From: Clavaria fumosa
Lineage: Eukaryota > Basidiomycota > Agaricomycetes > Agaricales > Clavariaceae
NCBI GenBank assembly: GCA_951802425.1
Contig: OX637803.1
Location: 1,240,001-1,304,000 of the forward strand
Direction of reading: 5' to 3'
DNA length: 64,000 nt
The translations under genes and the position numbers were made by a program. How positions within the stretch are numbered: the stretch's first letter is position 1; each line of letters begins with the position of its first letter. Positions 1 through 9,909 of this stretch are shown here, one piece after another. A model generated the notes under the pieces. It made no database searches and was not told the origin of the DNA. It saw nothing but the letters and a program-made list of their open reading frames with translations.

Positions 1-245
1 CTGGCCCAACAAGTCTATGAACTGATAACCAATTGGCAATTGTGATCGCGAAGGATCCCAAATTCCATGTGCAAACCAAGCACATAGATGTGCAGTATCC
101 CTTCATCAGAGATCTGGTGTGCACAGGCAAGGTAGAAATCACATATGTACCAACAGACGACAACCTCGCCGACGTGCTCATGAAGGCCCTACCATGTGCA
201 AAGTTTGAGGCTGCAAGGATGTCCATTGGGGTGCTTCCTGCTTGA
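1..245 (+). pseudogene. Copia retrotransposon RNase H 3' fragment
   Basis: The last 70 codons match the end of Ty1/Copia polyproteins. They carry a KHIDVQYPFIRD-type block, then a YVPTDDNLADVLMKALP block, the usual C-terminal RNase H signature. The frame is closed upstream by TGA at 18-20, right before the TDNQ-like motif, so this copy is probably degenerate, although the window edge hides the rest. The stop codon is followed at once by a purine run (244-252) and a TGTTGG LTR start, the normal Copia 3' order. No reverse transcriptase or integrase is visible. It is a relic or the 3' end of a larger element lying left of the window. Confidence 0.85.
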
Positions 246-252
246 GGGGGAG

Positions 253-501
253 TGTTGGATGTTCAAGTGGAGTGCAAACTTAATTTACACTTTTCACAGC
301 CATGCACATGGCATGATACTGCTCAGTTTGGACTACTGACTGAGCAGTGAGTCTAAATAATTTTTATCTCCTTACACTTTTTGTACTGACACTAGACACT
401 TGTAGTCTAACCATAGTGTCAGGTGAATACAAGATGAGTTTGGACTACTGACTGAGCATCTAACCATAGTGTCAGGGCATATTCTTTCTAGATATCCTAC
501 A
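253..501 (+). repeat. Copia LTR (3' LTR)
   Basis: The element starts TGTTGGATG directly after the polypurine tract and can be closed at TATCCTACA. The two ends are near-perfect inverted copies of each other, as expected for LTR termini. Inside, the phrase TTTGGACTACTGACTGAGCA occurs twice. The right border is inferred from the terminal inverted repeat only; no target-site duplication could be checked because the 5' end lies outside the window. Confidence 0.6.
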
Positions 502-1569
502 TTGCCTAATATTTTCAAAATTTTAGCTAATAAACTGAAAAAGTTTTCTCTATATGCATTCAAAAAAGATGAATCAATGAATCAATGAATGAAAGATGTG
601 CCCTTTTCTGGGGTTGATAAGAACAAGTCTTGATAAATCAAGACCTCATAAAAAAGGGGTTTTTCCTCATGTCCTCATCACTGAAAGAATTTCTAATCTT
701 TTCAGGGAGCAGAAGCCAGTCCTGTTCGAACTGTTGTTGGATAGATTCAAATGCTTCATAGGGCACGAAGCATTCCGGCTGAAGCTTTTCAAGAAGGGTT
801 TTCTGGTACATGACTGCGGCGTACTGGAATCCGATGGTGTGAGCCCAGAACGTCTGAATGGACGCTGCGACCACATACCGCCAAAATCATCTGTCTTGTG
901 CGTTTCTCGTCGCCGTGCAAAACATGAAGAATAGCAAGTAGGGCTTCCAACACGGTGGCGCGAGCGGCTAGTGAGTTAATAAGCGTTACCCATTTGCCCT
1001 TCTCTTCCAGCGGTATCGGGGAGGTGGCGGGGAACGAGACGACGTGGTGCGCCTTAAGCTTCTTCACCAACTTCTCAGCTGCATCGAGTTCCTTTCCACT
1101 GAGATCTATGGAAGGAGCCCATGAAGAAGAGATACTTGGTTGGCGTGGGCTACCTTGCTGCAAGGGCGGCTGTGAGGGCGGATGGGCGGGCGGATTTGCG
1201 TGCGGCCTCGCGCTTGGCACTGCCGCCGCGGGATGTGGGCCCAGGGCCCTGTATCCTTGGGCGATCCTGCCGGGCTTGATCGCTGCAGGCGGCCGTGCTG
1301 CCTGTGGAATGACAGGCGCGGCGGGGAACACGGGTGGGCGCGAGTTCTGCGGGAAGACGGGCATGTGCGGGCCATGTGTGTGGGTCTGGACGGGCGGGCG
1401 GAGGGGGGCGTACATGGGGTGCGAGTGCAGAGGCGGGTATGTCGGGTGGTGGATGACGGGCTGGGGATAGGAATATCGGTAGAGGGGTGCGGGGTGCTGC
1501 ATGGGTGCGGGTCGGTAGAGGGGCACTGGGTGCTGGACGGGTGCAGGCCGGAAAACGGGTGCGCCGTAC

Positions 1570-1712
1570 ATGGGTGTCGGGTGTCCTCCGTTCGAGTACA
1601 CGACTGCCACCGCGGCCATTGATTGTTGCGGTTGTTGCGAGTACATGGGTGTCGGGTGTCCGTTCGAGTACACGACTGCCACCGCGGCCATTGATTGTTG
1701 CGGTTGTTGCCA
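1570..1712. repeat. 69-75 bp tandem duplication inside copy A
   Basis: The block running from ATGGGTGTCGGGTG to the GTTGTTGC run occurs twice in tandem. On the minus strand it repeats a MAAVAVVYSNG peptide module. Copy B has the block once, so the expansion happened after the segment was duplicated. Confidence 0.85.
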
Positions 1713-1810
1713 GTTCTGCTGCTGCCCCTATGAAGATTATCAGACCGCTGTCAATCTAAGAACGGATATCTTACATTGGGCGGAGAATTCATGCGGGAAT
1801 GAGGTTCAGC

Positions 1811-2031
1811 TAGTGTTGCCAACAGCTCGAGCCGATTTCTTTTTTGGGAATTTGCATTGAGTATTGTGGCTTCAAATCAACAGGTAGTCCCACAGAATAA
1901 GCAGCTTTGGGCTCTCACAGAAGGAGTGAATGATCAGATGTATCAAAATCTCTCCTCCCATTGTGCATTGTCCAATGGCTCACTCGGTTTAGCCGAGCCA
2001 AGCTGAAAAAAGCCGAGCCGTGGCAACACTA
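1811..2031. mobile_element. hAT-like MITE
   Basis: A 221-bp insertion bounded by perfect 11-bp terminal inverted repeats, TAGTGTTGCCA and TGGCAACACTA, with further inverted similarity inside (GCTCGGC and T-run blocks). It is flanked by the 8-bp direct repeat GGTTCAGC (1803-1810 and 2032-2039). An 8-bp duplication and a TAGNGTTG end are typical of the hAT superfamily. No open frame for a transposase exists, so it is non-autonomous. The paralogous segment at about 7191-7198 has the uninterrupted target site, proving insertion. Confidence 0.92.
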
Positions 2032-2208
2032 GGTTCAGCACTTGTTGGATGCAGATCTCTAGGGTTCTGAGAGATTCTCCGCTCGGAAAGAGACTCGGGA
2101 TCAATCGGAGGAAAGCCGCCGACGAACTGTTCCTCAGGCCTCATTGTCGAATGGGTCACGCATGTATAGACGGTCGAATTCCAAGAGGTATAACTCGTAC
2201 ATCAGCAA

Positions 2209-3289
2209 AAAGGTTCAGTGGCTGTAGCTGCCTGCCAAGATATATAGCTCATTTTTTACAACATTGGCTAGGCCCAGTCTCAGTAGTTCATGGTAGCATG
2301 TGGTAGATTCATGTGCTGCACTGTAGTGCCTGGTAGTATGGGTAGACTCAGTGCCAGATCTGTAGTCCATGTAGTAACAGCATCTACTTTGTAGAAATCT
2401 GTAGTCATCAGCCATACCACATTGAACCACACAGAAAACCTGCTATGCTACATGGATCTCTATGTTCAAGCCCACCACAGTGAGCACTACCTTGCAAGCT
2501 TATATCTATGTAAATCTCCATAATACAATATAAATGTAGTGTGCCATCAGCAAACCTCAGATTGTCTTGACTTACCTTGACCAACTTGAAAGACATTTCA
2601 TCTTGTGGTCAAGGGTACTAAGTAGTCAAGAGATAATAGGGTGGTCAAGACCAATAAGAAAATAACAATATGATTAACTTTAGTGAGACATATTGTTTCT
2701 ATATCTTACATTTATGTCCATCAATCAGAATGTCTCTACCTCAGTCTCACTTTTATGACCTCTCCATTGTGTTTGATGTTTCCCTTGTGAGAAGTAACAT
2801 TCCCAGATTTATTTTGAACAGACATCAGCAAAACCTGATTTCAGTCCATAGAATTTGAGCATTATCATAGATGCTAAAGATTCACATAGCCTCTTAGAGT
2901 GAATAGGCCATCTATAGAGTACTTGACAGAGAAGATGCCATCTATAGAGTCTTTGACATTGAAGTTGCAATCTATGGAGCACACCCTCTTACTATAAACT
3001 TCTGGGCCAAGGACAGTGCATTGGACTTTAAAAGAAATTTCGACGTAAGGTCACATGATCGTATGTTGAACTTTGTTCGAAGTCCGACCTCGCTTGTCAG
3101 TCGTGCCCACTACTACTACTCTCACATCCTCGATCTGACGCCCCCCCGCTCCTCTTCCTCTCCCTCTCTCTCTCTCTTTGTGTGACAACGAAAATGGCAA
3201 CAACGACCCCAGGTGACCTCCTCTGTCTTCCCCTCTGCTGACCCCAGGTAAGGAAATGGCAGGGGTAATGACAGCTGCGGTTGACGACG
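2209..3289. other. Non-genic AT-rich stretch with short repeats
   Basis: No credible gene. The stretch contains TAGTAG/GGTAG-rich degenerate repeats (about 2285-2400), three copies of a roughly 37-bp unit with the core GCCATCTATAGAGT (about 2905-2985), and a CT microsatellite near 3155-3178. Confidence 0.6.
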
Positions 3290-4020
3290 GCAGCAGCAGC
3301 AGGAGCAGCAGTCGACGTCGACAGCGGCGGCAGCAGCAGCGGCAATGGACAGTGATGACGGCGGCAGCAGCGGGTGACGTGGACGTCGGCGGCAGTGGCA
3401 GCAGGAACAATGGACGACAACTCAGGTGATGCCGTCTTCTCTCTTTTTCTCTCTTTCTCATGACCCCAGGTGCAGAAACGGCAGGCAGCAACGACGACGG
3501 CGGCAGCAGAAGCGGTCGACATCCGCAGCGGCAATGGACAGCGACGACGGTGGCGGCGGCAGCAATGGACGGCGGCAGCAGTGGCAGCAAAGCAGCGACG
3601 ACGACGGTAGCGGCGGCACTAGCAGCGACGACGGTGGCGGCGGCGGCACCAGCACCAGCAGCGAAGGCGGCGGCGGCGGCAGCACCAGCAGCTATGGCGG
3701 CGGCGGCGGCGGCATCAGCAGCGATGGCAGCGGCAGCAGCAGCAGCGACACCAGCAGCAGCGGCGGTGGCGGCGCCAACAGCGATGGCGGCGGCAGTGGC
3801 ACCAGCAGCAGCGGCGACGGCACCAGCAGCAGCGGCGACGGCACCAGCAGCAGCGGCGGCGGCACAGCGACGACAACGGTAGCGGCGGCGCCAACAATGA
3901 TGGCGGCGGCGGTTGTACCAGCAGCAGCGGCAACGGCACCAGCAGCGGCGGCGGCGCCAACAACGATGGCGGCGGCGGCGGTACCAGCAGCAGCGGTGAC
4001 GGACGACAATGATGAGGACC
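3290..4020. repeat. GC-rich trinucleotide (GGC/AGC) repeat block
   Basis: Impure runs of GGC, AGC and GAC triplets on the plus strand, with higher-order units such as ACCAGCAGCAGCGGCG. All frames are open for long distances on both strands only because the repeat lacks stop codons. No conserved domain or flanking exon supports a protein, so the apparent Ala/Gly/Ser- or Leu/Pro-rich reading frames are not called genes. Confidence 0.8.
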
Positions 4021-4084
4021 ACAACCAAGACATTGGCAGTGACGACATGGTACAAACAGCAGCGCAGCTACCAGACAAAGACCA

Positions 4085-4890
4085 GGTGGTGACCAGGCGG
4101 CGGCTAGATGGCAGCCGACCAGGTGGCAACTAGACGGCAGCCAACCAGGCAGCTGCGACAACCAGGTGCAGCGGCGGCGGCGGCGGCAATGACCAGGTGG
4201 CGGCGGCAGCATCGACCAGGCGGCGGCAGTGGCAACGACCAGGCGGCGGCGGCAACGACCAGGCAGCGGCGGCGGCATCAACCAGGCGGTGGCAGGCAAC
4301 GACCAGGCGGCGGCGGCAACGACCAGGCAGCGGCGGCGGCATCGACCAGGCGGCGGCGGTGGCATCGAGCAGGCGGCGGCGGCGGCGGCGGCAGTGACAT
4401 TGACCAGGCGACGGCGTCAATGACTAGGTGGCGGCGGCGGCATCGACCAGGCGGCGGCGGCGGTGGCAACGACCAGGTGGCAGCATCGACCAGGCGGCGG
4501 CGGCGGCAATGACCAAGCGGTGGCGGCAGCGGTGGCATTGACCAGGCGGCGGCGGCGGCGGTGGTGGCGGCGGTGGCATCGACCAGGCGGCGGCGGCGGC
4601 GGCGGTGGCATCGACCAGGCGGCGGCGGCGGCAGTGACATTGACCAAGCGACGGCGTCAACGACTAGGCGGCGGCGGCGGCATCGACCAGGCGGCGGCGG
4701 CAACGACCAGGCAGCGGCGGCATCGAGCAGGCGGCGGCGGCGGTGGCAACGACCAGGTGGCGGCAGCATCGACCAGGCGGCGGCGGCGGCAATGACCAGG
4801 CGGTGGCGGCGGCATCGACCAGGCAACGGCGGCGGCAGCATTGACCAGGCGGCGGTGGCGGCGGCATACCAGGCAGTAGTAGTAGCAATG
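4085..4890. repeat. Minisatellite with ACCAGGCGGCGG core
   Basis: About 28 exact ACCAGG cores recur at 15-30 bp spacing, each followed by a GGCGGC run of variable length and usually preceded by CAACG, CATCG or AATG. The core length differs between units, as in a slippage-prone minisatellite. It continues directly from the trinucleotide block. Composition is extremely G-rich on the plus strand, unlike the AT-rich DNA on both sides. Confidence 0.88.
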
Positions 4891-5350
4891 TAGCTGTCGT
4901 AGGGCTAGCTCCAATACATATACTACTCCATAGTATAATGCCTGGTCCACAACCTATGGAGGCTATAGCCAAGACTACTGTAGCTATGGGCCAGACTACA
5001 GACTACAGTAGCTACAGCCAAGCTACAGTAGACTGCAGTAGTTTGGCTGTTGCTACCATATGCTATGTCGTCCTATTGATCAAGCAGCATAATCTATGGA
5101 GTCTACATATATTTGAGCTAGCTACAGCCCTACCACAACTATGTTGTCTACATTGGCCAATGCTGCATATACTTTTTTTGCTGATGTATATATCAGAGAT
5201 ATAGAGAATTCTCCCTGAGACCGTCCTTAGAGACTAAAAGATGAAGTGTATCTCAGTATTATTTAATACTGAGAAGTGTAGTGGTGTGACGCGCTACGGT
5301 AAAAGGGTAAAAATTGGGACTCCGACTAAACCTTATAGTGAATACGCAAC
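4891..5350. other. Non-genic stretch with CTACAG-type degenerate repeats
   Basis: No gene seen. From 4960 to 5030 the sequence alternates variants of GACTACAGTAGCTACAG. The right part grades into LTR-like sequence next to the minus-strand Copia remnant. Confidence 0.5.
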
Positions 5351-5351
5351 A

Positions 5352-5495
5352 CTCCCCCTCAAACGTACTCGAGTCCGAGAAGTTTGCAAAAGTATTCGAA
5401 CTTGTACCATGCAAGGGGTTTGGTGAATATGTTGGCAAGGTTCTTGTCCATGGGTACATAGGACACTTCAATTTTCCTGCTCTCGACCGCTTTTA
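5352..5495 (-). pseudogene. Second Copia RNase H 3' fragment
   Basis: Read on the minus strand, the segment gives AVESRKIEVSYVPMDKNLAN, then IFTKPLAWYKFEYF and LLGLEYV before a stop at 5359-5361. This is the terminal RNase H peptide of Copia elements. As in the element at 1-245, the stop is followed by a GAGGGGGAGT purine tract and a TGTTG LTR start (toward lower coordinates). Its sequence differs clearly from the first fragment, so it belongs to a different Copia family. No upstream polyprotein remains; a satellite array replaces it. Confidence 0.8.
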
Positions 5496-5778
5496 ATGAC
5501 ATGGGCATTATAACAGCCTCAGGGCCTTTAATGACATGGGCATTATAATGACCTCAGGGTCTTCAATGACATGGACATTATAATGCCATCTCAAGCTAGC
5601 TTATTGTAATGTCATTGTGCCAGAGGGTGTGCATTATAATGGCCTCAGGGCCTTTAATGACATGAGCATTATAATGGCCTCAGGGCCTATAATGACATGG
5701 GCATTATAATGCCATCTCAAGCAAGAGGCATTTATAGGTGACAGGCAGTGGCATTATAATGCACTCTCAGTGTGTAAA
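5492..5778. repeat. Tandem satellite, about 41-bp unit
   Basis: Seven or so units built on TAATGACATGGGCATTATAA followed by a CCTCAGGGCC half. Units vary in length, and some replace the second half with CCATCTCAAGC. The array abuts the Copia remnant on its left and stops before the ARID gene. Confidence 0.85.
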
Positions 5779-6105
5779 GTGGGAGGAAACATTGTAACAC
5801 ATCTGGGTGGAATTTACTGGATACATTACAATGGGGCTACATGGATGCCTCCATATCATTCGAAAGCCCTCAGCTCTGGGATTCTGAATCCACTTACCGT
5901 TTGGAATTCCAGTTAGAATTGGGTGAGTTATAGTAGAAACAATTTCTCCCTCCTTTTTTGGTAACATTTTAGACTCCGCCAACCTATCCGAAAAAGACAG
6001 TAAACTGATTGAACCCTTCAATTCACAAGTCCACGGTCAGTCCGAGTAGTTATATTTATTATTACTTTTGGCTAGACATCCGCCAAACCAAAACCGGTCT
6101 GCTTT
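5779..6105. other. Non-genic spacer 3' of the ARID gene
   Basis: A minus-strand open frame of 84 codons covers most of the spacer, but it has no recognisable motif and overlaps the satellite edge. Nothing else is seen. Confidence 0.4.
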
Positions 6106-7729
6106 TTATTTGCTTTTTACCTGACCGTCCTCGTCACTGAAAGTATTTCTAATCTTTTCAGGGAGCAGAAACCAGTCCTGTTCGAACTGTTGTTGGATAG
6201 ATTCAAATGCTTCATAGGGCACGAAGCATTCCGGCTGAAGCTTTTCAAGAAGGGTTTTCTGGTACATGACTGCGGCGTACTGGAATCCGATGGTGTGAGC
6301 CCAGAACGTCTGAATGGACGCTGCGACCACATACCGCCAAAATCATCTGTCTTGTGCGTTTCTCGTCGCCGTGCAAAACATGAAGAATAGCAAGTAGGGC
6401 TTCCAACACGGTGGCGCGAGCGGCTAGTGAGTTAATAAGCGTTACCCATTTGCCCTTCTCTTCCAGCGGTATCGGGGAGGTGGCGGGGAACGAGACGACG
6501 TGGTGCGCCTTAAGCTTCTTCACCAACTTCTCAGCTGCATCGAGTTCCTTTCCACTGAGATCTATGGAAGGAGCCCATGAAGAAGAGATACTTGGTTGGC
6601 GTGGGCTACCTTGCTGCGAGGGCGGCTGTGAGGGCGGATGGGCGGGCGGATTTGCGCGCGGCTTCGCGCTTGGCACCGCCGCCGCGGGATGTGGGCCCAA
6701 GGCCCTGTATCCTTGGGCGATCCTGCCGGGCTTGATCGCTGCAGGCGGCCGTGCTGCCTGTGGAATGACAGGCGCGGCGGGGAACACGGGTGGGCGCGAG
6801 TTCTGCGGGAAGACGGGCATGTGCGGGCCATGTGTGTGGGTCTGGACGGGCGGGCGGAGGGGGGCGTACATGGGGTGCGAGTGCAGAGGCGGGTATGTCG
6901 GGTGGTGGATGACGGGCTGGGGATAGGAATATCGGTAGAGGGGTGCGGGGTGCTGCATGGGTGCGGGTCGGTAGAGGGGCACTGGGTGCTGGACGGGTGC
7001 AGGCCGGAAAGCGGGTGCGCCGTACATGGGTGTCGGGTGTCCTCCGTTCGAGTACACGACTGCCACCGCGGCCATTGATTGTTGCGGTTGTTGCCAGTTC
7101 TGCTGCTGCCCCTATGAAGATTATCAGACCACTGTCAATCTAAGAACGGATATCTTACATTGGGCGGAGAATTCACGCGGGAATGAGGTTCAGCGCTTGT
7201 TGGACGTAAGTCTCTAGGGTTCTGAGAGGTTCTCCGCTCGGAAAGAGACTCGGGATCAATCGGAGGAAAGCCGCCAACGAACCGTTCCTCATCGTCGAAT
7301 GAGTCGCGCATGTATAGACGGTCGAATTCCGAGAGGTATATCTCGTATATATCAGAGATCTGCTCAGCGACCTCCGGTGAGGATAATGCGGGCTGGTTGT
7401 CCTGGGCTGGGGTATATACGAAGCCCATTTGTGCCCCAATTTTTGGCCAGGCATCCGTCATGGCGACCTTTGCCACATCGAGTCAGGAATCATTACACAT
7501 GCACAATGTATATCATCACCTTGGACGCCCCACCAGCACGAATGACATAATAATGGAGAGCGTGTAGATCCACGAGTCGGCCGTCAACGCGGAGACGGTT
7601 GGTCTGGACCAGGATGTCGTTGTAGGTGCAATAGTGCGTGAACGCCGTCTCAAAGTCGTCCCTCGACAACGGCGGAGGCAACATCAGTGATGTCGAGGTT
7701 GGCTCGTCGAAGGGAGAGGTGCATTCCAT
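6106..7729 (-). CDS. ARID domain protein (SWI1-like)
   Basis: Four exons: 7729-7520, 7467-7159, 7111-6335 and 6279-6106, giving 489 codons in frame. The 52-, 47- and 55-nt introns all have GT...AG ends. An ARID domain spans about residues 20-130 and crosses the first intron: DDFETAFTHYC, NRLRVDGRLVDLHALHYYV, then TDAWPKIGAQMGF and an ISDIYEIYL helix. A His/Pro/Tyr-rich middle (PMYAP, PAPVQHPVP repeats) and a helical C-terminal region (DLSGKELDAAEKLVKKL onward) follow. ARID proteins bind DNA, and the fungal relatives sit in SWI/SNF-type remodellers; that role here is inference. The start at 7729 is the first ATG in frame after a stop, but an upstream exon is possible. It is divergent from the beta-lactamase-like gene, 167 bp away. 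Confidence 0.8.
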
Positions 7730-7896
7730 CCTCGAGGGACATAAGGGCTACACTTGTTTAGCGGTGCCATCCGCTGCGGTTTTGGCAGTGGGCTTTCCTG
7801 TTTCAACAGTGTCTCCTGGCGTTTCAGGAGTATTAGCGTCCACATACAGTAGTCAGAGAGCTGACCTTGGCGACGGTCGGTCAAATCTCTGCTACT
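7730..7896. promoter_or_regulatory. Divergent intergenic promoter region
   Basis: The 167 bp between the ARID gene start (minus strand) and the beta-lactamase-like gene start (plus strand) must hold both promoters if the chosen starts are right. No clear TATA box is visible. Confidence 0.4.
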
Positions 7897-9674
7897 ATGA
7901 TGGTGGCAAAGTACCAGGGCGATTCGCTCGATGATCTGTCTCCAAGTCGTTTCAGACCCATTGTCTTGAAGTCGTTGATATTGATCACGCTACTCGTTGC
8001 TTGCGCTGGACACTGTAGTATACGGCTTTGACCCTCCTCAGTGGCAATGGAACTTGAACGCACTGCGAGGCTACTCGCATACCGATCCCATCTGTCGCCC
8101 GCCGCTTCCACCCCTCCTGACAATTTATCCTCCTTCGCAAGATCACCCATCCATTCGGGCTGCATCACAAAGGCTTGACGCGCACTTGAGAAAGCTGCAC
8201 TCTCAAGAGAAGTTTGATAGCCTAACTGTTGCAGTGGTCACTGCCAACGGCACGGTATTTTCCAAGGGTTTTGGCGTATTGCGTGGTAATGAAACCGAAA
8301 GACGCGAGCCTGTCGATGAACACACCATATACCGCGTTGCATCTTTCTCGAAGTTGTTTACCACCTTGGAGTTGTGGATACTTCAGCAAAGAGGTGCTAT
8401 CGCATGGTATGTCGTACATCAGAATATTAGCAGAACCTCTCAGGACTTTTCTTACCAGGGACGACAATATCACAAAATACTTACCTCACTTCGCTTATGC
8501 ACCCGGCGGTTGGGAACAGCACTTGGATAAAAATTGCGGGCAATCGCCATCTCAACCAGACCCCATAACCCTCCGTCAGGTAGCCTCGCATACCTCCGGT
8601 ATACCACGCGATTTCCCCCCAGCTTTACTTTCAAACTGGCCTCGGAGCATGGACGGAGCCGGCTTGCCGCACTACCTTGGACGGGCTATGCCTACGGAGG
8701 ATGAGATTTTAGACGCCGTGAGATCATATCCACTTTCCAACGCGCCGCATTCCCCACCACTATACTCGAACACTGGTTACGCTCTTCTTGGGATGGCTGT
8801 CGCAGCTGCGAATGCCGCGCATGAAGGCCTGTCCGCACCCAAATCTTACACTAGTCTTATTCATCGAGACATCCTCGAACCACTTGGTCTGGAAGGAAGC
8901 TGTTTTCGTCTTACAAATGAAAACAGGGCTCGCGTTGCCGTTGCGTCAGTTCACAGTGATGAAGTTGTCAGTGACTGTATTTCTGTCCATCACCTATACC
9001 CTTCCATCACTCTTCGCAGGACATAGATATGGGCGCGATGAATCCCTCTTATGGACTGTTCTCTTCTGCCGAAGACCTCTCAAAGGTCATGCAGACTTTT
9101 CTGGACCCTACTCGTTGCGACAGCCTTATTAGTCCCTACACAATCAGGGAATGGCTGAGACCGACATATGCTTGGATTGACGATTTGACTGAGGTCGGCC
9201 TCCTCTGGGAAATTCTTAAGATCTCGGATTCCTACGGTCGAAGGCACCGCGTCTATCAAAAATGTGCCTAGACATTTTCACAGCTTTTAATCCTTCGTCG
9301 CTCATCAGTTATACCATGTAGTGGGCGAATTTATGGGCCATTATTCTGCCTTCTCATTCAATCCGACATCGTCCTTCGGGGTTGTAGTTCTTATGACTGG
9401 GACATACAGTAATACGGAAAAGGTTGTGATCAAGGCTTTCGAGGAATTCCAGCCCGCATTTGATGTGCTTCAGGCAAATGCTGCCAAAATTGCGTATGCG
9501 GGGACATGGACGTCGAGCGACGGACACAACGAAGCTGTTATCAGTGTAGTGGATGGGTCTTTGTGGATGGAAAGATTTATTCTAGAAGGAAACGATGTGC
9601 TTGCGGTGCTCCGTGATGGCAAACCAGAAAAGATGGCTCTTGCGTCGACTGGGAGAGCAAGAGAATTCAGATGA
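7897..9674 (+). CDS. Membrane-anchored beta-lactamase/transpeptidase-like protein
   Basis: Exons 7897-8014, 8070-8406, 8459-8966, 9020-9263 and 9322-9674 sum to 520 codons including the stop. An uncharged segment (LILITLLVACAG, residues about 24-36) forms a signal anchor, so the enzyme domain should be extracytoplasmic or secretory. The serine beta-lactamase/penicillin-binding fold is shown by the SxxK motif SFSK in YRVASFSKLF and the second motif YSN in YSNTGYALLG; HTSGIPRDF and GHYSAF blocks match fungal family members. Such fungal proteins are usually esterases or peptidases of unknown substrate, not antibiotic resistance genes. The normal family C-terminus (YGCMPFWTINDPG...) is present downstream, to 9909, but in another frame after a TGA at 9672-9674, so the 3' end is damaged or has an unrecognised intron. 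Confidence 0.8.
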
Positions 9675-9909
9675 GTCCAATGATCATGCCATTGTATGAA
9701 ACGCGACAGCCGACATCGTGGACAGGCTGGCAAAAGGTTATCGGCCTTTCACTGGTTGGCGACATTATGGATGTATGCCGTTCTGGACCATCAATGACCC
9801 TGGTTATTCTCATGGCGCGCCGGTTGACATCATCTTTTTCTCTGGGAATTCAGTCGGGATGACGCTGGAGGTACCCTCTACTGGTGTCTCATTGAGACGT
9901 CTGTCGTAG
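9675..9909 (+). pseudogene. Out-of-frame C-terminal tail of the beta-lactamase-like gene
   Basis: The peptide from DRLAKGYRPF to VPSTGVSLRRL, ending at 9909, is the expected terminal beta-sandwich of this fungal family. It cannot be reached from the preceding exon by any GT-AG intron that I can place without removing conserved sequence. Either one indel plus one stop have accumulated or there is an assembly error. Confidence 0.6.

Larger units (their letters stand above)
638..2208 (-). pseudogene. 5'-truncated copy of an ARID-family gene
   Basis: Paralogue of the complete gene at 6106-7729. The retained parts are the last exon (638-823), a 55-nt intron (824-878, GTATGT...CAG) and the Pro-rich exon, open from 879 to beyond 1691, plus part of the preceding exon. 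Everything upstream of about 2208, including the ARID domain exons, is missing or unrelated. A 221-bp MITE (1811-2031) interrupts the exon that codes the post-ARID linker. The Pro-rich exon also carries a 24-codon tandem duplication near its start. The remaining frame is otherwise open, so decay is recent. The C-terminal tail differs from the intact copy after SFSDED. It could still be transcribed, but it cannot make an ARID protein. Confidence 0.8.
671..2208. repeat. Duplicated segment, copy A (copy B 6126-7357)
   Basis: Sequence from about 671 to 2208, minus the MITE and one internal tandem duplication, is nearly identical to 6126-7357. Homology begins abruptly at GTCCTC in both copies and fades near the GTATA-rich site at about 2205 and 7350. 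Both coding and intron sequence are conserved, so this is a DNA-level duplication, not a retrocopy. Copia remnants lie beside both copies. Confidence 0.9.

Noticed and set aside
824..878. Apparent frameshift in both ARID copies
   Set aside because: Explained by a 55-nt GTATGT...CAG intron with a CTCAC branch site, present in both copies.
3051..4055. 334-codon minus-strand and 235-codon plus-strand open frames
   Set aside because: They lie wholly in GGC/AGC repeats that lack stop codons in every frame; no domain, start context or splice partner.
4108..4893. Overlapping Arg/Ala/Gly open frames on both strands
   Set aside because: Products of the minisatellite; the same unit is read in all frames.
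5767..6021. 84-codon minus-strand frame 3' of the ARID gene
   Set aside because: No motif; overlaps satellite repeat; no splice link to the ARID gene.
8222..8473. Minus-strand frame within the beta-lactamase-like gene
   Set aside because: Antisense shadow; the plus strand has the family motifs and introns.
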